From Streptomyces drozdowiczii (GTDB lineage: Bacteria; Actinomycetota; Actinomycetes; Streptomycetales; Streptomycetaceae), in the NCBI RefSeq assembly GCF_026167665.1, contig NZ_CP098740.1, positions 620,001 to 684,000 of the forward strand: DNA of 64,000 bases. The letters run 5' to 3'. This document shows positions 55,823 to 64,000 of the stretch, piece after piece; position 1 is the stretch's first letter, and the number at the start of each line of letters is the position of its first letter. The notes beneath the pieces were generated by a model, which saw nothing but the letters and a program-made list of their open reading frames with translations, did no database searches and was not told where the DNA came from. Position numbers and translations under genes: made by a program.

Positions 55823-56740
55823 GTGTCGGGCGTGACCCAGACGAGCCCGCCCGGCTGGCATCCAGACCCCGGGTATTCAGGATTTGGCCCCCGCCACGAG
55901 CGCTGGTGGGACGGCACCCAGTGGACCGACCATCTGCGCGTACCGCCGGCGGCCGTCCGCAGTCGGCGCATACGCATCGGGGCGGGCATCACCGCCGCCG
56001 TCGTGGTGCTCGCCGCCATCGGGGGCGGTGTCTATCTGCTGACGGACGACTCGGACGGCAAGAGCGACACCGCCGCCACGGCCCCGTCCGCCTCCCCCTC
56101 CCCCGGACCCGACCGCCGGCGCGGCGGCGGCCGGGGCGGCGGCAACGGTGACGAGCGCGGCGACGGCGGTGGCAGCGAGTCGCCGGAGCAGGGGCAGCCG
56201 GAGGTCGAGGACGGTTACGCGACGGACCTGGCCAGCGGCATCAGCATCCCGGTCCCCGACGGCTGGAAGGGCGAGTCGGGCATGGGCGCCGGGGTGACCA
56301 CCGGGTCCTACGCCTGCCCCGGTGACACCGAGCAGAAGTGTGTGCGCGGCGGGGTGTTCTCCGCTCCGGCCGAGGCGCTGAAGCTCACCACCAAGACGGC
56401 GAAGGCCACCGCCGAGAAGGACATCGAGGCCAACGCCAACGAGTCCTACGGCGAGAAGATCTACGGCGGCATCACCTCGCACGAGGAGCTGAAGTCCGAG
56501 TCGGTCACGGTGGCCGGGCAGCAGGGCTACCGGGTGCGCTGGAAGGTGGTGACGAAGAACGGCGACGACGGCTATGTCGAGTCGCTGGCCTTCCCGTCCC
56601 CGCTGGCCAAGGACATGCTGGTGGTGATCCGCTCCGGCTTCGACATCAACAGCAAGGCGCCCGCGCTGTCCGTCCTGGACACGATCACGAAGGGCATCAA
56701 GGCGGCGTCCGGCGGCGGGGGCTCCGGCACCAACGCCTGA
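55823..56740 (+). CDS. DUF2510 membrane protein with extracytoplasmic domain
   Basis: 305 residues. DUF2510 at the N-terminus (PPGWHPDPGYSGFGPRHERW then WDGTQWTDH), a membrane helix (IRIGAGITAAVVVLAAIGGG), a low-complexity Ser/Pro and Gly/Arg linker, and an outer domain (SGISIPVPDGWKGESG; two cysteines in YACPGDTEQKCVRGG). DUF2510 is usually cytoplasmic next to one helix, and the outer part of these proteins is of unknown function. The GTG at 55823 or 55832 could start it; no ribosome binding site is obvious. Confidence 0.85.
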   Translation: MSGVTQTSPPGWHPDPGYSGFGPRHERWWDGTQWTDHLRVPPAAVRSRRIRIGAGITAAVVVLAAIGGGVYLLTDDSDGKSDTAATAPSASPSPGPDRRRGGGRGGGNGDERGDGGGSESPEQGQPEVEDGYATDLASGISIPVPDGWKGESGMGAGVTTGSYACPGDTEQKCVRGGVFSAPAEALKLTTKTAKATAEKDIEANANESYGEKIYGGITSHEELKSESVTVAGQQGYRVRWKVVTKNGDDGYVESLAFPSPLAKDMLVVIRSGFDINSKAPALSVLDTITKGIKAASGGGGSGTNA

Positions 56741-56842
56741 GCGTCCCCCAGGCGCACCGCACGGCCCGGCTGAGTATCCGGGCCGTGCGGTCTGAGTACG
56801 TCCCCCGATCCCGGTCCGGGGTGCCGCCGCTGGAATGGGGTC

Positions 56843-57142
56843 ATGGCTCCCGACCCGAAGCGCCTCCGCGTGCGCCACGTCACCAGTGCCGGCACCACTC
56901 TGGCCCTCTCGCTCGCCCCGCTCGTGATCGGTGTGCTGTTCGCGCGCACGATGGCCCTGGACCCGCACACCCCGGTGAACGCCCTGATCACCCGGGGCGG
57001 CCGGGGCGTGGGTCCGTCGCCCGCCGAGTGGCGCGACTGCGGGCGGAACGCCCTGCGCCGGTGCCGCAGCGCCTGCCGGCCGCTGGGCCCGGGACGCACC
57101 CGGCCGAAAAACCGGTTCCCCCGCGCGCCCCGCCTTCCCTAG
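56843..57142 (+). CDS. Small hypothetical protein with one membrane helix
   Basis: 99 residues: a basic start (MAPDPKRLRVRHVTSAG), one hydrophobic helix (TTLALSLAPLVIGVLFART) and an Arg/Pro/Cys-rich tail without structure. Only the first 55 residues look like protein; the tail may be out of frame or degenerate. I see no family. The ATG at 56843 lies after TGGAATGGGG. Low confidence as a functional gene. Confidence 0.4.
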   Translation: MAPDPKRLRVRHVTSAGTTLALSLAPLVIGVLFARTMALDPHTPVNALITRGGRGVGPSPAEWRDCGRNALRRCRSACRPLGPGRTRPKNRFPRAPRLP

Positions 57143-57209
57143 ACTCGCCCCACACCGCGCGCCGGCCCTGAGTCGGCGCGTCCGCCGTGACCGTTGAGGG
57201 GAGACCGCC

Positions 57210-57314
57210 GTGCGCCACCGCACCGCCGCCGTCGTCCCCCCGTCGCGGTTCGAGGTGATCCTGGTGTCTCGCGCCGCCCGGAGCCGGCTGCGCGGCCGGC
57301 CCCGGACCCCGTGA
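57210..57314 (+). CDS. 34-residue leader peptide before the EF-G paralogue
   Basis: GTG start at 57210 with GAGGGGAG at 57196-57203, an excellent ribosome binding site. The peptide begins VRHRTAAVVPPSRFEVILVS and ends ARSRLRGRPRTP, then TGA at 57312-57314. It contains R-L-R and R-P-R, the R/K-x-R/K pattern at which macrolide-bound ribosomes stall. It lies about 130 bp before the EF-G paralogue and just ahead of alternative hairpins, so it is a likely regulatory upstream ORF. Confidence 0.6.
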   Translation: MRHRTAAVVPPSRFEVILVSRAARSRLRGRPRTP

Positions 57315-57359
57315 CGAACACCCGGGACCCGCATCACTTCTGACGTCCAGTCATGTCAG

Positions 57360-57386
57360 TGGGCCTCACGGGCCCGTATCCGGGCC
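57360..57386 (+). promoter_or_regulatory. Alternating hairpins (attenuator candidate) before the EF-G paralogue
   Basis: Three segments A GGGCC (57361-57365), B GGCCC (57371-57375) and C GGGCC (57382-57386) allow A:B or B:C pairing but not both. They lie after the leader peptide stop and 60 bp before the gene. Such switching is usual in ribosome-mediated attenuation. The stems are short, so this is a suggestion. Confidence 0.4.
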
Positions 57387-57444
57387 GCTTCGTCCGGGGG
57401 TATCGCGCCGTCTTCTTCCGGATCATCCCGAAAGGCCACCGGCC

Positions 57445-59532
57445 GTGCGTACCCACCAGCACCGTTCTCCCGTCACCGCTCTCACCACCGTCCGCAACCT
57501 GGGCATCCTCGCCCATGTCGACGCCGGCAAGACCACCGTGACCGAGCGGATCCTCTACACCACCGGCACCACCCACAAGCGCGGTGAGGTCCACGACGGC
57601 ACGACCATCACGGACTTCGACTCGCAGGAGCGCGACCGGGGCATCACCATCTTCGCCGCGGCCGTCAGCTGCGCCTGGGACGGTCACCGGATCAACCTCA
57701 TCGACACCCCGGGGCACGTCGACTTCGCCGACGAGGTCGAGCGTGCGCTGCGGGTGCTCGACGGCGCGATCGCGGTGTTCGACGCGGTGGCCGGGGTGGA
57801 GCCGCAGAGCGAGTCGGTGTGGCACCAGGCGGACCGCCACTCCGTCCCGCGCATCGCCTTCGTCAACAAGCTGGACCGGGCCGGTGCCGACCTGGACAGC
57901 GCGGTCGCCTCCATCCGGGACCGGCTGCACACCGTCCCGCTCGTGGTGCAGCTGCCCATCGGCGCGGAGGACGCCTTCCGCGGGGTGGTCGACCTGGTGC
58001 GCATGCGCGCCCTGGTGTGGGCGGACGGCGCCGACGCGTACGAGGAGGGCGAGGTGCCCGAGAGGCTGTGCGAGGAGGCGGCCCGGCGCCGGCGGCTTCT
58101 GGAGGAGGCGGTGGCGGAGCTGCATCCGGCGGCCCTGGAGGAGTTCTGCGTACGCTCCGAGCTCTCGGAGGAGACGCTGACCGGGGCGCTGCGGGATCTC
58201 ACGCGCACCGGTGAGGGGGTCGTGGTGCTGTGCGGTTCGGCGTACCGGAACCGGGGTGTCGAACCGCTGCTGGAGGCGGTCGTCGCGTATCTGCCCTCCC
58301 CGCTCGACGTGCCGCCGGTACGGGGCGTGCTCGACGGGGCGGTGCAGGAGCGGGCGGCCGATCCCCAGGAGCCCTTCGCCGCGCTGGCGTTCAAGGTGAA
58401 CGCGACCGCGACGGGCCGGCTGACGTATCTGCGCGTGTACTCGGGAACGATCCGGAAGGGGGAGACGGTGCTGGACGCGACCACCCGGCGCGGTGAGCGC
58501 GTCGGGCGCATCCTGCGGGTCCAGGCGGACCGGCATGTGGACGTGGACGCGGCGGTGGCCGGGGACATCGTCGCGGTCATCGGCCCGAAGGCCGTCCGCC
58601 CGGGTGCGACGCTGTGCGCGCCCGGTGCCCCGCTGGTCCTGGAACCGCCCACGGTGGCCGACCCGGTCGTGTCCGTGGCGGTGGAGGCGCGGCGGAGCAC
58701 GGACACCGAGCGGCTGATGGCCGCCCTGGTGCGGCTGGCCGAGGAGGACCCGTCGCTCGTGGTGCGGACGGACCCCGAGACCGGTCAGACCGTTCTCTCC
58801 GGCATGGGCGAGCTGCATCTGGAGGTGGCCGCGGAGAAGATCCGCCGCGACCACGGTCTGGACGTCCGGGTCGGCCGACCGCAGGTCGCGCACCGGGAGA
58901 CGCTGGTGCGCGGGGTGTCCGGTCTGGTCTACCGGCACGTCAAACAGGACGGCGGGGCCGGGCAGTTCGCGCATGTCGTCATCGACGTCGAACCGCTGGA
59001 AGCCGCCGAAGGCGAGGCGGAGACGGCGGAGTTCGCGTTCCGTTCGGCGGTCGTCGGCGGCCGGGTGCCGCAGGAGTACGTCCGGGCGGTCGAGGCGGGC
59101 TGCCGGGACGCGCTGGCCGAGGGTCCGCTCGGCGGGCATCCGGTGACCGGGGTGCGGGTGACGCTGACCGATGGCGCGACGCATCCCAAGGACTCCTCGG
59201 AGATGGCGTTCCGCACGGCGGGGCGGTTCGCGCTCCGGGAGGCCCTGCGGGCGAGCGCGATGGTGCTGCTGGAACCGGTGGTCGAGGTGACGGTCACCGT
59301 GCCCGGTGACGCGGTCGGCGGGGTGCTCGGCGACCTGGCCGCCCGGCGCGGCCGGGTCTCCGGCTCCACCACGCGGGGCGGTGCGGCGGTGGTCACGGCG
59401 ACGGTGCCGCTGGCCGAGCTGTTCGGTTACGCGACGCGGCTGCGGAGCCGTACGCAGGGCCGGGGCACGTTCACCACCCGGGCGACGGGGTACGCCCCCG
59501 CCCCTGCCGTCACGGCCTCCGGGTCCGTCTAG
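57445..59532 (+). CDS. Elongation factor G paralogue / Tet(M)-like ribosomal protection GTPase
   Basis: 695-residue translational GTPase. G1 AHVDAGKTTVTERIL, G2 RDRGITIFAAAV, G3 DTPGHVDF, G4 FVNKLDRAG and G5 LCGSAYRNRG are intact. Later domains show MGELHLEVAAEKIRRD and KDSSEMAFRTAGRFALREAL. Its divergence and the adjacent leader mark it as the second EF-G of Streptomyces rather than housekeeping FusA (no rpsL/rpsG/tuf neighbours). It may assist translation under stress or protect ribosomes from an antibiotic. The GTG at 57445 has AAAGGCC upstream; the true start could be slightly downstream. Confidence 0.9.
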   Translation: MRTHQHRSPVTALTTVRNLGILAHVDAGKTTVTERILYTTGTTHKRGEVHDGTTITDFDSQERDRGITIFAAAVSCAWDGHRINLIDTPGHVDFADEVERALRVLDGAIAVFDAVAGVEPQSESVWHQADRHSVPRIAFVNKLDRAGADLDSAVASIRDRLHTVPLVVQLPIGAEDAFRGVVDLVRMRALVWADGADAYEEGEVPERLCEEAARRRRLLEEAVAELHPAALEEFCVRSELSEETLTGALRDLTRTGEGVVVLCGSAYRNRGVEPLLEAVVAYLPSPLDVPPVRGVLDGAVQERAADPQEPFAALAFKVNATATGRLTYLRVYSGTIRKGETVLDATTRRGERVGRILRVQADRHVDVDAAVAGDIVAVIGPKAVRPGATLCAPGAPLVLEPPTVADPVVSVAVEARRSTDTERLMAALVRLAEEDPSLVVRTDPETGQTVLSGMGELHLEVAAEKIRRDHGLDVRVGRPQVAHRETLVRGVSGLVYRHVKQDGGAGQFAHVVIDVEPLEAAEGEAETAEFAFRSAVVGGRVPQEYVRAVEAGCRDALAEGPLGGHPVTGVRVTLTDGATHPKDSSEMAFRTAGRFALREALRASAMVLLEPVVEVTVTVPGDAVGGVLGDLAARRGRVSGSTTRGGAAVVTATVPLAELFGYATRLRSRTQGRGTFTTRATGYAPAPAVTASGSV

Positions 59533-59541
59533 ACGGAAACG

Positions 59542-59572
59542 GGTCCCGCCCGCCCTCGCGGCGGGCGGGACC
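59542..59572. terminator. Convergent terminator
   Basis: GGTCCCGCCCGCC / GGCGGGCGGGACC with CTCGC loop, perfect 13-bp stem between the EF-G paralogue and the convergent GAPDH gene. Confidence 0.82.
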
Positions 59573-59581
59573 TGCCGTGCG

Positions 59582-61027
59582 TCAGGCGACCGGCACGGGA
59601 TACGTGGGGTACTCGACGCCGGAGACGTACTGCACGACCCGGATGACCTGGCACGAGTAGCCGAACTCGTTGTCGTACCAGAGGTAGAGGATCGCGTTGT
59701 CGCCGTCGACCTGGGTGGGGCCGGCGTCCACGATGGAGGCGTGGCGCGAGCCGATGAAGTCGCTCGACACCGCGTCGGGGGCGGTCGTGAAGTCGATCTG
59801 CCGCTTGAGCGGGGAGGTCAGCGACACCTCGCGGAGGTAGTCCAGCACCTCGGCGCGGGTGGTCTCGCGGCCCAGCTTCAGGCTGAGGATGGCGATCGAG
59901 ACGTCCGGCACGGGGACGCGGATCGAGCTGCCCGTGATCGTCGCCTCCAGGTCGGGCAGCGCCTTCGCGACGGCGGAGGCGGCGCCCGTCTCGGTGATGA
60001 CCATGTTGAGCGGTGCGGAGCGGCCGCGGCGGTCGGAGCCGTGGTAATTGTCCAGCAGGTTCTGGTCGTTGGTGAACGAGTGGATGGTCTCCACATGTCC
60101 GCGCAGCACGCCGTACTCGTCGGCCATCGCCTTCAGCGGCGGCACGATCGCGTTGGTGGTGCAGGAGGCGCAGGAGATGATCTGCTCGTCCGGCTTGATC
60201 ATGTCGTGGTTGACGCCGTGCACGACGTTGAGGACGTCGCCCTTGCCGGGGGCGGTCAGCACGACCTTGGCAATGCCGGGGCGCAGGTGCTTGGAGAGGC
60301 CCTCGCGGTCGCGCCACTTGCCGGTGTTGTCGATGAGGATGGCGTCGTCGATGCCGTAGGCGGTGTAGTCGACGGAGGTCGGGTCGTCCGAGTAGATGAC
60401 CTGGATCTCGTTGCCGTTGGCGACGATCCGGTTGTTGGCCTCGTCCACGGTGATCGTGCCCTGGAACTGGCCATGGATGGAGTCGCGGCGCAGCAGCGAG
60501 GCGCGCTTGACGATGTCCTGGCCCGCTCCCTTGCGGACCACGATGGCGCGCAGCCGCAGCCCGTTGCCGGAGCCCGCCTTCTCGATGAGGAGCCTGGCGA
60601 GCAGGCGGCCGATGCGGCCGAAGCCGTAGAGGACGACGTCGCGCGCCTCGCGGCGCTCGATCTTGTTGTCCCCGGTGGCACCGGCGACGGCCTCGGCGGT
60701 GAACTCCGCCGCGCTGAGGCCGCGGTCGTCGGCCTTGTGGGTGGCGGCGAGCATGCCGATGTCGATCTGGGAGGGGCCCAGGTCGAGGGTGGTGAGGGCC
60801 TGGAGGAAGGGCAGGGTCTCGGTGACCGAGAGCTCCGCGCCGTCGATCTGCCGGGCGAATCGGTGGGTCTTGAGGATGCTCACCACCGATTTGTTCACCA
60901 GCGAGCGGCTGTGCAGGAGGACGGTGACATCCCGCTCGCGGTGCAGCTTCCCGATGATCGGAATCATCGATTCCGCGATCTCCTCGCGGTTCTTCCAGTT
61001 GGTGAACGCGTCGTCATTGACAGTCAC
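59582..61027 (-). CDS. Glyceraldehyde-3-phosphate dehydrogenase, long form
   Basis: 481 residues, about 140 longer than glycolytic GAPDH. The first 125 residues form a helical extension (NDDAFTNWKNREEIAESMIP, MLAATHKADDRGLSAAEF). The core has VVLYGFGRIGRLLARLL for NAD(P) binding, the catalytic Cys in ISCASCTTNAIVPP and IDDAILIDNTGKW. The long form occurs as a second GAPDH in Streptomyces and other actinobacteria. It oxidises or reduces glyceraldehyde-3-phosphate; the physiological direction is unknown. The start is GTG at 61025-61027, with only a weak ribosome binding site. Confidence 0.93.
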   Translation of the reverse strand: MTVNDDAFTNWKNREEIAESMIPIIGKLHRERDVTVLLHSRSLVNKSVVSILKTHRFARQIDGAELSVTETLPFLQALTTLDLGPSQIDIGMLAATHKADDRGLSAAEFTAEAVAGATGDNKIERREARDVVLYGFGRIGRLLARLLIEKAGSGNGLRLRAIVVRKGAGQDIVKRASLLRRDSIHGQFQGTITVDEANNRIVANGNEIQVIYSDDPTSVDYTAYGIDDAILIDNTGKWRDREGLSKHLRPGIAKVVLTAPGKGDVLNVVHGVNHDMIKPDEQIISCASCTTNAIVPPLKAMADEYGVLRGHVETIHSFTNDQNLLDNYHGSDRRGRSAPLNMVITETGAASAVAKALPDLEATITGSSIRVPVPDVSIAILSLKLGRETTRAEVLDYLREVSLTSPLKRQIDFTTAPDAVSSDFIGSRHASIVDAGPTQVDGDNAILYLWYDNEFGYSCQVIRVVQYVSGVEYPTYPVPVA

Positions 61028-61108
61028 AGGTTTATCTTTCGAGCTAGGCGGCGCTCATATGGTAACCGGACGTTCATTCGACACCTCACCCCGGCCCGGT
61101 CCCCGCCC

Positions 61109-62098
61109 TCACTCCCCCACGCGCACCGGCCGCCCCGTGCGCCGCGACCGGTCGGCGGCCTCCGCGATCAGCAGTGCGGCCAGGGCGTCGGCCCCGGTGC
61201 AGGGGCTGGGCCGCAGACCCGCCGCGACCTCGGTGAAGGCCGCCATCTCGGCGACGTACGCGTCGTGGAACCGGCTGAGGAATCCGTCGTACGGGGCGGC
61301 GCCGGACGGCGTCCGGTCGTCGGTGGTCCGCAGCGGTGCGCGGTCGCCGTGTCCGGTGGCCAGCGTGGCCTGCGAGCCGGCGAGCTCCATGCGCGCGTCG
61401 TATCCGGCGCCGTTGTAGCGGGTGGCGGTGCAGCTGACGAGGGTGCCGTCGTCCAGCGTGAGGACGGCGGCGGCGGTGTCGACGTCACCGGCCGCCGCGA
61501 AGGAGCCGTCGCCCCGGTTGGCCCCGGTGGCGCTGACCTCCACGACCTCGCGGCCGGTGACCCAGCGCACGCTGTCGAAGTCGTGCACGGCGCAGTCCCG
61601 GAAGATGCCGCCGGACAGCGGCAGGTATCCGGCCGGCGGGGGCGCCGGATCGGCGGTGCACGCCCGTACGGTGTGCAGCCAGCCCAGCTCCCCGGTGGCG
61701 GCCGCGTTCCGCAGGGCGGCGTACCCGGCGTCGAAGCGGCGCTGGAAGCCGACCTGGAGCGGCACCCCGGCACCGGCGATACCGGCCAGCAGGGCGCGGG
61801 TGGCTTCGAGGCCGGCGGCGACCGGCTTCTCGCAGAAGACGGGGACCCCGGCGGTGACCGCCGCGCGGATCAGCGTGTCGTGGACCGCGGTGGGGGCGGC
61901 GATCACGACACCGTCCAGGCCGGAGCCGAGCAGCGCGTCCAGGTCCGCCGCCCAGTCGGCGCCCAGCTTCCCGGCCAGCTCGCGGGCCTGCTGCTCGACG
62001 GCGTCGTGCAGGACGAGGCGGTCGACGGCGGGCAGGGCGGCGAGGGTGGCGGCGTGGAACGCGCCGATGCGGCCCGTTCCGATGAGTCCGATGCGCAT
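61109..62098 (-). CDS. Gfo/Idh/MocA family oxidoreductase (inositol 2-dehydrogenase-like)
   Basis: 329 residues. N-terminal Rossmann fold RIGLIGTGRIGAFHAATLAA, the family motif VFCEKPVAA, then QVGFQRRFDAGYAAL and GGIFRDCAVHDFDSVRWVTG with catalytic Asp and His. It uses NAD(P) to oxidise a cyclitol or sugar, myo-inositol being likely. The ATG at 62096-62098 has GGAGG upstream. Divergent from a GntR regulator, 174 bp apart, which probably controls it. Confidence 0.92.
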   Translation of the reverse strand: MRIGLIGTGRIGAFHAATLAALPAVDRLVLHDAVEQQARELAGKLGADWAADLDALLGSGLDGVVIAAPTAVHDTLIRAAVTAGVPVFCEKPVAAGLEATRALLAGIAGAGVPLQVGFQRRFDAGYAALRNAAATGELGWLHTVRACTADPAPPPAGYLPLSGGIFRDCAVHDFDSVRWVTGREVVEVSATGANRGDGSFAAAGDVDTAAAVLTLDDGTLVSCTATRYNGAGYDARMELAGSQATLATGHGDRAPLRTTDDRTPSGAAPYDGFLSRFHDAYVAEMAAFTEVAAGLRPSPCTGADALAALLIAEAADRSRRTGRPVRVGE

Positions 62099-62192
62099 GC
62101 GCGGGTGCCTCCGGGGGCGGATGGGGGCCGGCTGGCCGACGCTCCTGATCTTCGTCTTTGTATCGTCGCCGATCGCAGCCGGTCAAGCATTT

Positions 62193-62215
62193 GTACTGAC
62201 ATATATACGTACTGA
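62193..62215. promoter_or_regulatory. Operator candidate between the Gfo/Idh/MocA and GntR genes
   Basis: Direct repeat GTACTGA (62193-62199 and 62209-62215) flanking the AT-rich palindrome-like CATATATAC. It sits in the only AT-rich part of the divergent promoter region, where the -10 elements should be. Probably bound by the GntR protein encoded alongside. Confidence 0.5.
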
Positions 62216-62272
62216 GCTGGACGCGGTTTACGGCATACTGAGGACGTGGCACGACGTTCCGAGGAGCCCGGC

Positions 62273-63016
62273 ATGGAACCGCTCACCAGACTGATCACCA
62301 TCGACCGGTCCAGCCCCGTTCCGCTGTACTTCCAGTTCGCGCAGCAGCTCCAACGCCTCATCGAATCCGGCGCGTTGGCACCCGGCGCCCGGCTGGAGAA
62401 CGAGATCGCGCTCGCGGACCGCTTCGGCCTCTCGCGCCCGACGATGCGTCAGGCCATGCAGCATCTGGTGGACAAGGGCCTGCTGTCGCGCAAGCGCGGG
62501 GTGGGCACCCGGGTCGTCAACAACCGGGTCCGCCGGCAGGTGGAACTGACCAGCCTCTACGAGGACCTGCAACGCGATGACCGCCGCCCGCGCACCGAGG
62601 TCCTGTCCCTGCGCGTCCGCCCCGCCGAGGGCCGGATCGCCGCCGCCCTCCAGCTCGAACCGGGCATGGACACCGTCGAGTTGCGCCGGCTCCGGTACGC
62701 GGACGACGAGCCGATGGCCCTCCTGGAGAACCACCTGCCCCTGGGCCTCGCGGACCTCAGCGAGGAGGACCTGGCGGCGCACGGGCTCTACGCACTGCTC
62801 CGGCGCTCCGGCATCGCGCTGCGCTCCGCCGAGCAGACCGTCGGCGCCCGCCGGGCCACGGCGGCCGAGGCCCGGCTCCTCGCGGAGGGGCGCGGCGGCA
62901 CCCTGCTCACCGTGGAACGCACGGTGCTGGGCGACGGGGGGCGTCCTGTGGAGTACGGCCGCCATCTGTACCGGGCATCGCGGTACTCCTTCGAGATGAC
63001 GCTCACGGCACCCTGA
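62273..63016 (+). CDS. GntR/HutC-family transcriptional regulator
   Basis: 247 residues. A GntR winged helix at the N-terminus (PLYFQFAQQLQRLIESGALA, then NEIALADRFGLSRPTMRQAM, SRKRGVGTRVV) is joined to a UTRA ligand-binding domain (VELRRLRYADDEPMALLENH, then HGLYALLRRSGI, TVERTVLGDGGRPVEYGRHL). The ATG at 62273 follows GAGGAG by six bases and is preferred over a GTG 27 bp upstream. HutC-type regulators sense sugars or amino acid metabolites; the divergent inositol dehydrogenase-like gene suggests a cyclitol signal. Confidence 0.93.
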   Translation: MEPLTRLITIDRSSPVPLYFQFAQQLQRLIESGALAPGARLENEIALADRFGLSRPTMRQAMQHLVDKGLLSRKRGVGTRVVNNRVRRQVELTSLYEDLQRDDRRPRTEVLSLRVRPAEGRIAAALQLEPGMDTVELRRLRYADDEPMALLENHLPLGLADLSEEDLAAHGLYALLRRSGIALRSAEQTVGARRATAAEARLLAEGRGGTLLTVERTVLGDGGRPVEYGRHLYRASRYSFEMTLTAP

Positions 63017-63059
63017 CGCGCCCGGGCAGCCGTTGAAGCGGAAGCTGTCCGCCCTGTTT

Positions 63060-63069
63060 ACATCGATGT
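63060..63069. promoter_or_regulatory. ACATCGATGT palindrome before the sialidase-like gene
   Basis: A 10-bp perfect palindrome in an AT-rich patch (TTTACATCGATGTATATCC) 80 bp upstream of the sialidase-like gene. It resembles the AT-rich site in the GntR promoter region, so the same regulator might act here. Confidence 0.35.
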
Positions 63070-63148
63070 ATATCCGGCTCTACTGTTTCGCCGTCAGCAG
63101 CCCCTCTCGGCCACCCCCACGCCTTCGTGCCCCCGAGGAAGGACGCCT

Positions 63149-64000
63149 GTGCTCTCCTTGCGCCGACCCCCCAGACCCGCACCCCACCCCTCCCCGCGAC
63201 GGCCGGCCGCCTCGCCCGCTGGGCGGCGCGTGCCGTCGCCCCGGTCCTGGCCGCCGCCATCGGGCTGTCGTTCGCCCCGGCATCGGCCGCACCCGCCGCC
63301 TCACCCCCCGCGCCCGCCGTCGCCGCCGCCAACGGCACCCCGCTGGGCAGCGGGACCGGCCTCTACCCGAGGGCGATCCGGCTGGAGCACAGCGGCGCCG
63401 CCAACGGCCGGGTGCTCGCGAGCGTCGTCAGCTTCAACGGCAACAACGGCATCGGTGCCATCCACGAGAGCACCGACGGCGGAGCCACCTTCCGGCAGGT
63501 GGGCAGCGTGGCCGACCCGGAGTCCTCGGGCGGGCAGGGCCTGTGCTGCTCCACCCTGTTCGAACTGCCGAGCCAGGTCGGCTCGTTGGCGCCCGGCACC
63601 CTGCTGTGGGCCGCCTCGTCCGGTGCGGACGAGCAGAACCGGCGTATGGCGCTGCGCGTCTGGCGGAGCAACGACGTGGGCCGCACCTGGTCGTACCTCT
63701 CCACCTGCGCCTCCGCGAACGGCACGGGCGGGCTGTGGGAGCCGGAGTTCTCCGTCGCCGCCGACGGGGCGCTCGTCTGCCACTACGCCGACGAGACGGA
63801 CCCCGCGCACAGCCAGAAGCTCGCGGCCGCCCGCAGCTACGACGGCGTCACCTGGCAGGACCGCCGCAACACGGTCGCCGGCTCCTGGCAGCCGGACCGG
63901 CCGGGGATGCCCATGGTGCGCCGGCTGCCGAACGGCACGTACTTCATGAGCTACGAGATCTGCAACCCGGGCGGCCAGTACCAGTGCGTCGTGCACTACC
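63149..64000 (+). pseudogene. Secreted exo-alpha-sialidase-like (BNR/Asp-box) protein, partial, frameshifted in the signal peptide
   Basis: The 3' end is outside the window. A GTG at 63149 (GGAAGGA upstream) encodes MLSLRRPP, then the frame is lost at the C-run 63167-63172. One added C continues as QTRTPPLPATAGRLARWAAR then AVAPVLAAAIGLSFAPASAA, a complete signal peptide, then GTPLGSGTGLYPRAIRLEHS. The body has two Asp-boxes, HESTDGGATF and RSNDVGRTWSYL, marks of a six-bladed beta-propeller sialidase-type glycosidase. The exact substrate is unknown. The main frame has no start of its own near this point, so the frameshift is the simplest reading. Confidence 0.8.

Noticed and set aside
57334..59184. 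616-codon minus-strand open frame over the EF-G paralogue
   Set aside because: Shadow of the GTPase gene, which has all five G motifs.

Overview
The window is chromosomal DNA of a Streptomyces-type actinomycete. Genes are very GC-rich with G or C in nearly every third codon position, GTG starts and GTGA/ATGA start-stop overlaps are frequent, and the content (XlnA-like xylanase, DUF2510, DUF3618/DUF4235, LPFR and AurF-family proteins) is typical of the genus. There is no phage, insertion sequence, CRISPR array or large biosynthetic cluster; it looks like chromosome-arm metabolic territory.

Layout. 1-9033: a vitamin B12 acquisition locus. Two divergent cobalamin riboswitches (about 7204-7298 on - and 7404-7512 on +) control a leftward operon and a rightward gene. 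The leftward operon holds a large surface protein with two helical-barrel repeats and a sortase-type LASTG tail, a second anchored surface protein, and an ECF importer (T subunit, double ATPase, S subunit cut by the window edge). The rightward gene is a secreted barrel plus transcobalamin-like protein. 9041-21064: molybdopterin-domain protein, alpha-galactosidase, alpha/beta hydrolase, xylanase, catalase, a small membrane-protein stress cluster (YihY, holin-like, DUF3618, DUF4235, DUF6480) and a pectate lyase. The plant polysaccharide enzymes have palindromic operators nearby. 21474-30080: AurF-like diiron oxygenase with a ferredoxin/FNR fusion, DoxX, 2,4-dienoyl-CoA reductase with a PadR regulator, an EamA exporter and PAP2 protein divergent from a TetR regulator. 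30287-37881: SPFH protein with a NAD-kinase-like partner, NUDIX, EF-G-binding FBP protein, a TPP-riboswitch-controlled CytX permease, HTH/DUF2690 protein, secreted lipase, LPFR microprotein and tRNA-Pro(GGG). 37932-48626: large ATPase regulator, DUF309, a FGGY kinase/FAD dehydrogenase/FAD oxidoreductase cassette, an unknown protein and an APC permease. 48697-54453: TauE exporter, lutABC lactate oxidation operon with its FadR-type regulator, LD-carboxypeptidase. 54463-64000: NTF2-like protein, methyltransferase, DUF2510 protein, an EF-G paralogue preceded by a leader peptide and alternating hairpins, long-form GAPDH, a Gfo/Idh/MocA dehydrogenase divergent from a GntR regulator, and the start of a secreted sialidase-like protein.

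Five genes (the B12 surface protein, hydrolase, DUF3618, EamA and sialidase-like genes) are each split by a one-base frameshift, and each is repaired by adding one G or C to a G/C run. This looks more like a systematic under-call in the sequence than like gene decay.

The most notable system is the B12 locus: a bacterial counterpart of transcobalamin/intrinsic factor architecture, wall-anchored and coupled to an ECF transporter under B12 riboswitch control. The most notable regulatory element is the candidate antibiotic-responsive leader of the EF-G paralogue.
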